Positions 1 to 6,370 of a stretch of 21,098 nt of DNA are shown piece after piece. The DNA is from Lachnospiraceae bacterium. Its GTDB lineage: Bacteria > Bacillota > Clostridia > Lachnospirales > Lachnospiraceae. The position numbers and the translations under genes are program-made. Position 1 is the stretch's first letter. The number at the start of each line of letters is the position of its first letter. The notes under the pieces are model-generated. The model was given only the letters and a program-made list of their open reading frames with translations, had not been told where the DNA came from and did no database searches. The DNA lies in the NCBI GenBank assembly GCA_009787745.1, contig WQST01000006.1, positions 9,805 through 30,902 on the forward strand. The letters run 5' to 3'.

Positions 1-628
1 GATTTTTTTGGACGACTAACGCGAAAGCTTTAATCAACCTCCCCTGTGCTTTTTGCGCACACAAACGTCCGACATTGACAAAAGTTATTTCATTAAACGG
101 CGTATCGGGCGGCGATTCATTAGCTTTTAGATTAACCGCTTCTATATCAATGCTATTATAAATTAACCGAATATCCGCTTCGGGATATCGGTTCTTGGCT
201 TTCTTTTTAATCCCTTCGGAAACACACACAATTGCATGTAACCGCCGTACTAAGCGCATAAACAGCCATTCGAGCAATTTATCCTTAAGGCTTCCCGATA
301 TTTCAAATTGAAACCGATAATTATGAAGCATAGCAATCATTCGGCCGGAACCCGTTAAAAGATTAATAACATTCAAATATTCAAACGAGCTGATAGTAAA
401 GTCAAATTTATGTAACTGCTTAAACCGCCGTACCCGATAAATATTCCGCCACCACTTCGTACCGATATACAAAAGCCTGCCGCTATATGGATGAACAGCT
501 TCATCCTCGTTCATAAGCAAAATAAATACCTCATGCCCCTTCTCAGAAAGCATGTTCGATAAATCACTGACGACTTTTTCAATGCCGCCGAATCCTAGGG
601 AATAAGTTAACAAAGCTATCTTTGCCAT
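1..628 (-). CDS. GT4-family glycosyltransferase, N-terminal part (cut by window edge)
   Basis: About 209 residues are visible; the C-terminal part lies beyond base 1. The protein starts MAKIALLTYSLGFGGIEKVV, the usual first strand and glycine-rich loop of GT-B glycosyltransferases of the GT4 type. It continues with a VCVSEGIKKK stretch, a YNSID motif (end of the N-terminal Rossmann domain) and FVNVGRLCAQKAQ, the start of the nucleotide-sugar-binding domain. By family it would move a sugar from an activated donor in the cytoplasm onto a glycan, lipid or peptide; the acceptor cannot be told. It is the last visible gene of the minus-strand set that begins with the 49-residue precursor peptide, 54 bp after the protease gene. 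It could therefore tailor that peptide, or belong to a cell-surface polysaccharide locus continuing to the left. The ATG at 628 has only a weak, distant GGGGA ribosome site. Family assignment is firm; role is inferred. Confidence 0.85.
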   Translation of the reverse strand, partial: MAKIALLTYSLGFGGIEKVVSDLSNMLSEKGHEVFILLMNEDEAVHPYSGRLLYIGTKWWRNIYRVRRFKQLHKFDFTISSFEYLNVINLLTGSGRMIAMLHNYRFQFEISGSLKDKLLEWLFMRLVRRLHAIVCVSEGIKKKAKNRYPEADIRLIYNSIDIEAVNLKANESPPDTPFNEITFVNVGRLCAQKAQGRLIKAFALVVQKN

Positions 629-682
629 GAACAAATTATATGGCAGATTCCCCACAATTGTCAAGCAAGTTGATGTGTCATA

Positions 683-1132
683 CTATCTGAAATTAGCAAG
701 TAAGCGGTAGAATTTCGCAACAATACGCCAAATGCAAGGCCGAAATGGACGAACAAGTAACCAAATATAAGAAAATGCTTTCCACTTAAATGAGCCGAAA
801 TCAAAATAACGTTTTTTCCGGTATGCACCGATAGCAGATGCCAGTATCTGATTACGATTTAGCGGACCCTCGATTGCGGTTTCGGCATCACCGATAGTAA
901 AAAAAGTCTTCCGCTTAATTTTGTAAATCCGATGAACGATATATTTCCCGTTATCGCGCCGATATAAAACGACATCGCCGCGTTTCAATTGTCCTTTAGT
1001 TTTTGCGAGAATAATGCTGTCACGTTCAGGATAAAGCAACGGACTCATACTCCAACCGTTAATTTTTAGGTTAACGGCTTTTCCGCTTTCAATTATTTTA
1101 AGGAGTGACGGGAAAAGTTCTTCATTGGTCAT
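683..1132 (-). CDS. S24/S26 signal-peptidase-like serine protease (Ser/His type), 149 aa
   Basis: The protein carries the conserved blocks of the S24/S26 peptidase fold: GWSMSP with nucleophile Ser28, then RGDVVLYRR (51-59), then YIVHRI with His67 where bacterial leader peptidases have the catalytic Lys, then GDAE (81-84). A Ser/His pair is typical of SipW-like and archaeal/ER-type signal peptidases. There is no clear N-terminal membrane anchor; a hydrophobic aromatic stretch lies near 118-133. It overlaps the end of the kinase gene by 11 bp, so the two are translationally coupled. The ATG at 1132 is preferred because AAGGAG sits 7 bases upstream; the frame also offers a TTG one codon earlier. 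In this context it is a candidate leader or maturation protease for the upstream precursor peptide. That role is inferred; membership of the fold is well supported. Confidence 0.82.
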   Translation of the reverse strand: MTNEELFPSLLKIIESGKAVNLKINGWSMSPLLYPERDSIILAKTKGQLKRGDVVLYRRDNGKYIVHRIYKIKRKTFFTIGDAETAIEGPLNRNQILASAIGAYRKKRYFDFGSFKWKAFSYIWLLVRPFRPCIWRIVAKFYRLLANFR

Positions 1133-1997
1133 CAATCATCTCCTTAACGACTTCGACCGCCGTCAAATCGGGAAGGCAACGAAGAAGATAAATCGGGGTG
1201 CCGGCAATAATTTGACTGAGGCAGTCAAGACCTAGGTTCATCCTTTCACTATGCCAGCGCGGGATACCCGCTACTAAAATCAAACGCATATATGCTTCCG
1301 ATGCTGATAGACGATGGATTTCATTGATAGGCGCTTGTTCAATAAAAACTATTGCTTTAAGAGGTAGTTCATGATTCAGGCTCTCTCGTGAGGTTCCGCA
1401 CCAAGGCGACCCGCAAACAATAGGCGGTGTATCACCGCATCGGACAAAGGGGCTGTCACCGTTTAAGATAGGTACATGATATCTTTCCCGCCAAAGGTTA
1501 GCATGTGTTGACTTACCGGAACCGGAAACACCGCTAAAAAGGATCGCACCGCCATCATATTCGATGGAAGCGGAATGAATCTCGATAATTCCGTATTCTA
1601 ACGCACTATTACGGAAAACTGTTCGGAGAAAAAGGGCAGGAAAGAGGTTTGTTGCATGATAGCATTTAATCAAGGCATGGCGGAAATCTTTCCGGTATCG
1701 GATTGTATAACTGATAATGCCCTCAGCATTATAATTATCCGCTAAATAATAATAGCTTTCATCTTCATAAACGGTAAGTTCTCTTTGCTTTATCAGATAA
1801 GATAAAGGCGGGGTGTATTCAGAGGGTTTTTCATCATATTCGCAAATTATGGTTGGTATCTCAGGATTGATCTCAGCTTTGAACTTATGCAAAAAACACC
1901 CTTCGGTATCATTATCAAAATTGGTTTGTAATGAAAATGAATGCTCTACCGGCGGTATAATATGAAATCCTAATCCGGCAATCTTATATGACCACAT
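1122..1997 (-). CDS. HprK-like (HPr kinase/PEPCK-fold) kinase, 291 aa
   Basis: An N-terminal region of about 135 residues without a recognisable domain is followed by a P-loop domain: IHSASIEYDGGAILFSG leads into the Walker A motif GVSGSGKST (156-164), then ILNGDSPFV with Asp181 in the place of the HprK acidic motif, then GSPWCGT (196-202). This is the pattern of the HprK-related proteins found in RiPP and lasso-peptide clusters rather than of true HPr kinase, which has a different N-terminal domain and occurs with sugar-regulation genes. In the paeninodin-type lasso pathway such a kinase phosphorylates a serine of the precursor peptide. Here it lies 2 bp after the PqqD-like gene and overlaps the protease gene, in the same transcript as a small precursor-like peptide. 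The start is supported by GGAG just upstream of ATG. The substrate is inferred. Confidence 0.82.
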   Translation of the reverse strand: MWSYKIAGLGFHIIPPVEHSFSLQTNFDNDTEGCFLHKFKAEINPEIPTIICEYDEKPSEYTPPLSYLIKQRELTVYEDESYYYLADNYNAEGIISYTIRYRKDFRHALIKCYHATNLFPALFLRTVFRNSALEYGIIEIHSASIEYDGGAILFSGVSGSGKSTHANLWRERYHVPILNGDSPFVRCGDTPPIVCGSPWCGTSRESLNHELPLKAIVFIEQAPINEIHRLSASEAYMRLILVAGIPRWHSERMNLGLDCLSQIIAGTPIYLLRCLPDLTAVEVVKEMIDDQ

Positions 1998-1999
1998 AT

Positions 2000-2263
2000 T
2001 TACTCCAATAAACCCTTCTCGGTAAAAGTGTGTAACAATTCGGCGATATCCTGTTTGGCTGTGGATATATCTACGTCATATTCATTAATGATATTTGTTA
2101 CCAGTTCTTCTTCGCTGATTTCACATTCCATTAATTTGAAAAGAAAAGCGCCGATTTCATTGATTTTAAGAATTTTATTTCGGTAAAATGTCTGAGTTTT
2201 TAGCGGAACGATGATATTTTCATTACCAATATTTCTTAATAAAAAGCCGGGTTTAATTTTCAT
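2000..2263 (-). CDS. PqqD-like RiPP recognition protein, 87 aa
   Basis: The sequence shows the PqqD fold pattern: an N-terminal beta region (KPGFLLRNIGNENIIVPL), the conserved turn LKINEIGAFLFKLM, and two C-terminal helices (EEELVTNIINEYDVD and IAELLHTFTEKGLLE). PqqD-family proteins are small winged-helix-like chaperones that bind the leader of a ribosomal precursor peptide and present it to a modifying enzyme (the RiPP recognition element). At 87 residues it is a stand-alone domain, as in lasso-peptide B1 proteins. It lies between the 49-residue peptide gene and the HprK-like kinase gene, which fits the presentation of that peptide to the kinase. ATG is preceded by CGAGG. The fold call is confident; the partner is inferred from position. 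Confidence 0.87.
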   Translation of the reverse strand: MKIKPGFLLRNIGNENIIVPLKTQTFYRNKILKINEIGAFLFKLMECEISEEELVTNIINEYDVDISTAKQDIAELLHTFTEKGLLE

Positions 2264-2286
2264 TAATAATTCCTCGTTAACGGTTC

Positions 2287-2322
2287 TATAACTAAAAGCC
2301 GGGAATCCGGCTCTTAGTTATA
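2287..2322 (-). other. 16-bp intergenic hairpin between precursor peptide gene and PqqD-like gene
   Basis: TATAACTAAAAGCCGG (2287-2302) pairs with CCGGCTCTTAGTTATA (2307-2322) across a 4-base loop. The single imperfection becomes a G-U pair in the minus-strand RNA, so the helix is continuous only in that transcript. No U-run follows, so it is unlikely to be a full terminator. Its position after the precursor gene fits a processing or stability element, or a partial attenuator, that keeps precursor mRNA in excess over the enzyme genes. Confidence 0.7.
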
Positions 2323-2338
2323 ATAAAATTTCATTCTC

Positions 2339-2488
2339 TTATGTGGGCATAACCCCTGATGATACTACGGGCGGCTCAAAAGGCATAAACGCAAAATCTT
2401 CTGACGCTTCAAATGTAGTTTCGTCTACAGTGGGTTTTTCATAAGCCTTTTTGTTCTTTTCGTTATTCACACTATCTTTATTATCCAT
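2339..2488 (-). CDS. Candidate RiPP precursor peptide, 49 aa
   Basis: A short reading frame starts at ATG 2488 with a good ribosome site (AGGAG, 8 bases upstream) 43 bp downstream of a consensus promoter. The N-terminal half is charged (MDNKDSVNNEKNKKAY...). Y16-E-K-P19-T-V21 matches the Y-x-x-P-x-hydrophobic motif by which lasso-type leaders bind their PqqD-like recognition element. The C-terminal half is hydrophobic and proline-rich: DFAFMPFEPP, then VVSSGVMPT at the end, with Ser43, Ser44 and Thr49 as possible phosphorylation sites. It has no cysteine, so lanthionine or thiazole chemistry from Cys is excluded. It is followed by a strong hairpin and then by the PqqD-like, kinase and protease genes. 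Size, leader motif, promoter, ribosome site and neighbours all fit a precursor peptide. The product class is unknown; without visible cyclase genes it may be only phosphorylated and proteolysed. Confidence 0.75.
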   Translation of the reverse strand: MDNKDSVNNEKNKKAYEKPTVDETTFEASEDFAFMPFEPPVVSSGVMPT

Positions 2489-2530
2489 CCGAAAACTCCT
2501 TTCTTTTAGAGAAATAATCTACACACATAA

Positions 2531-2560
2531 ATTATAACTCTTATGCGAAATAATTGTCAA
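2531..2560 (-). promoter_or_regulatory. Promoter of the precursor peptide operon
   Basis: On the minus strand a perfect TTGACA (-35, 2560-2555) is followed after 18 bp by a perfect TATAAT (-10, 2536-2531). It lies about 40 bp upstream of the precursor ATG. Both hexamers match the housekeeping sigma consensus, which suggests strong transcription. Confidence 0.85.
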
Positions 2561-2668
2561 TGAAATTTTCATTTGTTCGCCGCCGCAGGAACACTCAGCA
2601 AAAATCGATAACGGGTAGCAATAAACTTAACCGAGATCCTTCGTTGCATTTAATGACATGCTTTAGAA

Positions 2669-2815
2669 TTAATCGCTGATGAATTTTCGAATCTTCTTCT
2701 CCTCCGCATCCGGATTAAGTTTATGTATCTGTTCTCTTATTTTCTCATAAGCCGTATCTTTCGATATTCTACCCGCTTCGTCAAAAACAGACCCTACGAA
2801 CCAAGCAAAAAACTG
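2669..2815 (-). pseudogene. C-terminal remnant of an unidentified gene
   Basis: An open frame of 48 codons ending in TAA at 2669 has no in-frame ATG, GTG or TTG start. Its translation looks like real protein: FVGSVFDEAGRISKDTAYEK, then a basic helical tail ending EKKIRKFISD. Its 5' end runs into the lipoprotein terminator at 2807-2838, so the upstream part has apparently been lost. The parent family is not recognised. It occupies most of the otherwise empty stretch between the lipoprotein gene and the precursor operon; from 2561 to 2668 nothing else is seen. Confidence 0.4.
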
Positions 2816-2838
2816 TCACCCAAAAGGCGACAGTTTTT
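2807..2838 (-). terminator. Rho-independent terminator after the lipoprotein gene
   Basis: AAAAACTGTC (2808-2817) pairs with GACAGTTTTT (2829-2838). CC and GG extend the stem towards the loop after one mismatch. In the minus direction the stem is followed by a run of six T, 14 bp after the lipoprotein stop codon. The flanking A and T runs make it potentially bidirectional. Confidence 0.85.
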
Positions 2839-2851
2839 GCCGTTCTTTTAT

Positions 2852-3619
2852 TTATATCGGCATATTTATTACAACGCCCGAACCAAATTTGTTAATAATG
2901 TAAATAACGTTCATTCCCAGCGAAATAGTCTCGCCATCAACGGTCATTTCCATAAACATTTTCATGATCATCGATTTCGGATTGTCAACATCCGCGCCTA
3001 CTATCTCAATTATAATATCATCGATGTGCATCTCCATCGCAATATCACCCAAATTCATAAGCGCGTCTTCCATGTTCGCCAGAACATAATCCGTCATAAC
3101 CTGCCCATCAAGCGTAAGGATGGTGACTATATCGCCGTCTCTTTCGATGATTTCGCTGGTGGTGATTGCATCTACATCAAAATCAGGTGTGGAGATACTA
3201 TTATCCATCTGATTCATCATATCGTCCATTTGCATTTCAAATGCTTCACCATCAAGCAATGCATATACATGATCACCATCAATGTACATTTCCATGCTGC
3301 CCAGGCCATATTCACTCATATCCATGGACATAGAAGCTTTAACATTATCGCCTTCAACAATCATCTTCAAATTGCCTGCCGTTGACATGACCATCGATTC
3401 CCCGTCAAATGACATATCAAATTCCATGATAAAATCAATATCATATTCGCCGTCCGCACCCGGCCCGACGGCAAGCTTATCCGCGACCAGCATATATGTG
3501 TTATATGCTTCGGCATTATTTGTTGATAAATTCTGTACCGTTGGATTTGCCTCCGCACCACATGCTGTTAGGGTAAGCATGATAACCGCAATTAGGGTTG
3601 CTAAAAATTTTTTCCTCAT
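2852..3619 (-). CDS. Methionine- and aspartate-rich lipoprotein, 255 aa
   Basis: The N-terminus has two basic residues, a hydrophobic core and a lipobox LTAC, with lipidation predicted at Cys20, so the protein should be anchored to the outer face of the membrane. The rest alternates short beta-type strands with GD/DGE turns (for example EFDMSFDGESM, YIDGDHVYALLDGEAF). This resembles the curved beta-sheet lipoproteins of the LolA/LppX/DUF6612 type, but I cannot assign it to one. Methionine is very frequent, about 30 of 255 residues by eye, with clusters such as FEMQMDDMMNQM. It has its own promoter and terminator, so it is monocistronic. It lies between the feo operon and the peptide operon without sharing a transcript. 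Function unknown: a metal, lipid or peptide-binding role is possible, not shown. Confidence 0.85.
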   Translation of the reverse strand: MRKKFLATLIAVIMLTLTACGAEANPTVQNLSTNNAEAYNTYMLVADKLAVGPGADGEYDIDFIMEFDMSFDGESMVMSTAGNLKMIVEGDNVKASMSMDMSEYGLGSMEMYIDGDHVYALLDGEAFEMQMDDMMNQMDNSISTPDFDVDAITTSEIIERDGDIVTILTLDGQVMTDYVLANMEDALMNLGDIAMEMHIDDIIIEIVGADVDNPKSMIMKMFMEMTVDGETISLGMNVIYIINKFGSGVVINMPI

Positions 3620-3662
3620 TTTTCCACCTTTTTTAATTTGATACTTTTTACAACGTAAATTG

Positions 3663-3691
3663 ATATTAGCTCAAAAGAACTAGTTTGTCAA
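3663..3691 (-). promoter_or_regulatory. Promoter of the lipoprotein gene
   Basis: TTGACA (3691-3686), a 17-bp spacer and TAATAT (3668-3663) on the minus strand, 44 bp before the lipoprotein ATG. An AGGTGG ribosome site follows. Both boxes are near consensus. Confidence 0.8.
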
Positions 3692-3709
3692 TTACTGTCT
3701 TGAAAATCT

Positions 3710-3743
3710 AAATGCCATTCTGAGCAGGCTCAGAATGACATTT
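3710..3743 (-). terminator. Repeat-derived hairpin at the end of the feo operon
   Basis: AAATGCCATTCTGAGC and GCTCAGAATGACATTT pair over 16 bp with a 2-base loop. The only mismatch becomes U-G in the minus-strand RNA, followed by TTTAGATTTT, so it can work as a terminator 29 bp after the last feo gene. The arm sequence GTCATTCTGAGC is shared with the palindromes at 13463-13540, so it appears to be a member of a dispersed palindromic repeat family used as a terminator. Confidence 0.65.
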
Positions 3744-3771
3744 GGCTAACTATACAATAACAATGAACCTT

Positions 3772-3924
3772 TCAGTTTCGGCATCCTCCATGACACTTTC
3801 CCGCCTCAGGGCATCCGCCGCATCCTTGTTTTCCTTGCTTTTTCCGCTTAACAAGATATATACATATTGCCGCCGTTATGATTACAAGCCCTAAAATTAC
3901 CAAAAAATCTATCAAATTCATCAT
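3772..3924 (-). CDS. FeoB-associated Cys-rich membrane protein, 50 aa
   Basis: A short frame begins with ATGATG only 3 bp after the feoB stop codon. The first 25 residues form one hydrophobic segment (LIDFLVILGLVIITAAICIY). A basic stretch KRKKQGKQ follows, then a cysteine cluster C-G-G-C-P-E-A-G-K-C-H-G-G-C. This is the signature of the small FeoB-associated Cys-rich proteins of Firmicutes, which follow feoB in ferrous iron uptake operons. They are thought to play a FeoC-like accessory role, though their action is not well established. The four cysteines and the histidine could bind Fe(II) or an Fe-S cluster on the cytoplasmic side (topology inferred from the basic stretch after the membrane segment). 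Confidence 0.9.
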   Translation of the reverse strand: MMNLIDFLVILGLVIITAAICIYLVKRKKQGKQGCGGCPEAGKCHGGCRN

Positions 3925-3927
3925 CAA

Positions 3928-5952
3928 TCACCCCAAAAATAACCTGCCAATCTGATAAATAATAAGTGCCGCCAACCACGCGAAAGCAGTCTGGTATAAA
4001 ATTATCACCGCCGTCCCTTTTAAACTGCCAAGTTCGCGTCTTACTGCCGCAACAGCCGCTACGCAAGGTGTATATAACAGGGTAAAAACCAAGAAACTGA
4101 AAGCCGCCAACGGAGTAAAAAGCGAATACAGAGTATCTTTTAGTTCCATTGCCCCTGCCCCTGTTAAAACAGCGAGTGTGCTGATAACAGCCTCTTTGGC
4201 AATAAATCCGGTAATTAGTGATGTTGATACGCGCCAATCCGCAAAACCGAGCGGAGCAAGGACGATACTAATTCCCCGGCCAATGACAGCCAACATACTT
4301 TCTGTACTGTCCGTAACATGATTAAGGCGCAAATCGAACGACTGTAAAAACCAAATAACGACCGTCGCCAGAAAAATAATCGTACAAGCCCGCTGAACGA
4401 AATCTTTCGCTTTATCCCACAGAAGCAAAAATGTGGTTTTTAGTGATGGAAAACGATAATTGGGTAATTCCATGACAAACGGTACAGGCGCACCTTTGAA
4501 AACCGTCTTTTTCATCAAAAGACCCGATAGAATCGCAAGTACTATACCGATCAAATAAAGTGATATCATCACAAGTACTTGAAATCTTTCAAAAAAAGCC
4601 ACCGTAAAAAGCGCATAAATCGGCACTTTTGCACTACAACTCATAAATGGGGTGAGAAAAATCGTCATCTTGCGATCCCGCTCACTGGCAAGCGTTCGCG
4701 TCGCCATAATCGCCGGAACAGAGCATCCGAACCCCATCAGCATCGGGACGAAACTACGCCCCGATAAACCAAGTTTTCGAAGCGGTTTATCCATTACAAA
4801 CGCCACTCGCGCCATATAGCCGCTATCTTCTAATAACGAAAGAAAGAAAAATAATGTGACAATGATCGGGATAAAACTAAGAACAGCGCCTACCCCCGCA
4901 AATATTCCGTCGATAACCAGAGACTTAATCGTCGGGTTAAGACCGTAAGCCGTCAGTCCGTCATCAACGGCCCCGCTTAACTCATCAATGCCCCACTCCA
5001 TCATGCCACTAAGCGGAGCGCCGATCACCCCGAAAGTAAGCCAAAAAATCATTAACATAATCCCCAGAAATGCAGGGAACGCCCATATTTTGTGGGTCAA
5101 AACCGAATCAATCCGCACACTGCGTTGATATTCACGGCTTTCCTTTATTTTTACGACACATTTTTTGCAAATATCTTCAATAAATTGATATCGCATATCA
5201 GCCAGCGCCGCTTCTCTGTCGGTTCCTGTTTCGGTTTCCATCTCGCAAACGGCATGTTCGATTGTTTCTATTTCATTTTGCGCAAGTTTTAACGCATCTA
5301 AAATCGGTTCGTCGCCTTCAACCAATTTCGTCGCCGCGAACCGGGCGGGAATGCCTTGATTTTCTGCATGGTCTTCGATTAAGTGAGTAACGGCATGAAT
5401 CGCTCTGTGAACCGCACCTGTAGGATCTTCACCCGCAGGGCAAAAATCAATTCGCTCAGGTTTCGTTTTATGTAAAGCGGTATTTAATACTTGTTCGACC
5501 AGTTCGGATAATCCCTGCTTTTTCGCCGCCGAAATCGGAATGACAGGGATACCGAGAGCTTCTCTAAGCGCAATGATGTCGATACTGCCATTATTAGCCT
5601 GCACTTCATCCATCATATTAAGCGCTAAGATCATCGGGATTTTTAGTTCTATTAATTGAAGGGTTAGATAAAGGTTCCGTTCAATATTCGTTGCGTCTAC
5701 AATATTGATAATTCCGTCAGGCTTTTGTTTAAGTAAAAAGTTACGGGTCACTATCTCTTCATTCGTATAGGGAGACAGGGAGTAAATGCCCGGTAAGTCA
5801 ACAATTGACATGTCCTTTTGTCCTGTAATATTGCCAATCTTTTGATCAACTGTAACGCCGGGAAAATTCCCGACACGCTGATTCGAACCTGTCAGTTGGT
5901 TAAATAATGTCGTTTTTCCGCTATTTTGATTTCCCGCCAGAGCAAGTATCAT
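3928..5952 (-). CDS. feoB: Ferrous iron transport protein B
   Basis: This 674-residue protein has an N-terminal G domain with the P-loop GNQNSGKTT (7-15), DLPGIYSLSPY as G3 and switch region, and ALNMMDE as the G4-type NxxD motif. A helical spacer around 170-280 leads to a polytopic membrane domain. That domain contains the family's two gate-like repeats and conserved cysteines (GFGCSVPAIMATRTLASERD, then MSCSAKVP). FeoB takes up Fe(II) across the cytoplasmic membrane with GTP hydrolysis by the N-terminal domain. Its length fits Gram-positive FeoB, shorter than the E. coli form. The start codon overlaps the feoA stop by 4 bp (ATGA), and the Cys-rich gene follows at once, so the three form one operon. 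The promoter region upstream of feoA carries an apparent metal-repressor site. Confidence 0.97.
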   Translation of the reverse strand: MILALAGNQNSGKTTLFNQLTGSNQRVGNFPGVTVDQKIGNITGQKDMSIVDLPGIYSLSPYTNEEIVTRNFLLKQKPDGIINIVDATNIERNLYLTLQLIELKIPMILALNMMDEVQANNGSIDIIALREALGIPVIPISAAKKQGLSELVEQVLNTALHKTKPERIDFCPAGEDPTGAVHRAIHAVTHLIEDHAENQGIPARFAATKLVEGDEPILDALKLAQNEIETIEHAVCEMETETGTDREAALADMRYQFIEDICKKCVVKIKESREYQRSVRIDSVLTHKIWAFPAFLGIMLMIFWLTFGVIGAPLSGMMEWGIDELSGAVDDGLTAYGLNPTIKSLVIDGIFAGVGAVLSFIPIIVTLFFFLSLLEDSGYMARVAFVMDKPLRKLGLSGRSFVPMLMGFGCSVPAIMATRTLASERDRKMTIFLTPFMSCSAKVPIYALFTVAFFERFQVLVMISLYLIGIVLAILSGLLMKKTVFKGAPVPFVMELPNYRFPSLKTTFLLLWDKAKDFVQRACTIIFLATVVIWFLQSFDLRLNHVTDSTESMLAVIGRGISIVLAPLGFADWRVSTSLITGFIAKEAVISTLAVLTGAGAMELKDTLYSLFTPLAAFSFLVFTLLYTPCVAAVAAVRRELGSLKGTAVIILYQTAFAWLAALIIYQIGRLFLG

Positions 5953-6179
5953 GACGAAACCTCCTCTATCTCGATTTTTTCAGCGTCTTCGAGCCGTAAA
6001 GTCAGGACATAGCCCCTTAGAAGCAGTTCGACCGGGTCGCCCATCGGCGCAACTTTTTTTACCGAAATAACAGTTCGCGGTGTGATGCCCATTTCTAAAA
6101 GCCGGCGTCTAAGTACTTTTTCTCCGCCGACCGAAATAACTCTGCCACTTTTTCCCACACTTAAGTCTTTTAATGTCAT
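5949..6179 (-). CDS. feoA: Ferrous iron transport protein A
   Basis: A 76-residue SH3-like protein with the FeoA pattern: LSVGKSGRVISVGG at the N-terminus, RRRLLEMGITPRTVISVKK in the middle, and DPVELLLRGYVLTLRLEDAEKI at the end. FeoA is a small cytosolic partner of FeoB thought to support its transport or GTPase activity. It is the first gene of the operon, overlaps feoB by 4 bp, and is preceded by AAGG 8 bases before the ATG. The upstream inverted repeat suggests iron-dependent repression. Confidence 0.95.
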   Translation of the reverse strand: MTLKDLSVGKSGRVISVGGEKVLRRRLLEMGITPRTVISVKKVAPMGDPVELLLRGYVLTLRLEDAEKIEIEEVSS

Positions 6180-6198
6180 ATTTAACCTTCTTTCGCAA

Positions 6199-6240
6199 AG
6201 TTAGTCTATGCTAACAAATAAATGTTAGCATAGACTAACT
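6199..6240. promoter_or_regulatory. Candidate metal-repressor (DtxR-type) operator of the feo operon
   Basis: AGTTAGTCTATGCTAACA (6199-6216) and its exact reverse complement (6223-6240) flank a 6-bp spacer. Each 18-bp arm is itself an imperfect palindrome of the TTAG...CTAA type that DtxR/IdeR/MntR-family repressors bind, so two dimer sites lie side by side. The arm nearer the -35 box overlaps the -10 hexamer; the other lies downstream of it. That is a layout for repression. Confidence 0.75.
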
Positions 6241-6250
6241 TGATTGTCAA
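6211..6250 (-). promoter_or_regulatory. Promoter of feoAB
   Basis: On the minus strand TTGACA (6250-6245) is followed after 17 bp by TAACAT (6227-6222), 42 bp before the feoA ATG. The spacer and -10 box are covered by the inverted repeat described at 6199-6240. Confidence 0.7.
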
Positions 6251-6314
6251 GTAATTTATTTGTTACCGGTTTTGAGCGCAGCGAAAGACCTCAGTTATGA
6301 AAAATGAACATAAC

Positions 6315-6335
6315 AAGGGAGGCAAAGCCTCCCTT
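6315..6335 (-). terminator. Hairpin downstream of the 186-aa gene
   Basis: AAGGGAGGC and GCCTCCCTT form a perfect 9-bp stem with an AAA loop, 35 bp after the stop codon of the minus-strand gene at 6371. The U-rich tract behind it is interrupted (GTTATGTTCATTTTT), so termination may be partial. Confidence 0.55.
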
Positions 6336-6370
6336 AACTAATTTACGGTATTTAATTTAAGTTCTTAAAA

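Noticed and set aside
2723..3385. Plus-strand open frame of 220 codons
   Set aside because: It lies antisense to the lipoprotein gene, is rich in His, Asn and Ile as expected from the complement of Met/Asp codons, and has no ribosome site.
3848..4237. Minus-strand open frame of 129 codons overlapping the feoB end
   Set aside because: It is an alternative frame of feoB and the Cys-rich gene, with low-complexity composition and no ribosome site.
6273..6299. GAGCGCAGCGAAAGACCTCA, similar to half of the dispersed palindrome
   Set aside because: Only one arm is present and it differs at several positions; it may be a decayed repeat but cannot be supported from a single copy.
6294..6314. GTTATG...CATAAC short inverted repeat
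   Set aside because: Only 6 bp of stem with a 9-base loop and no U-run; likely chance.
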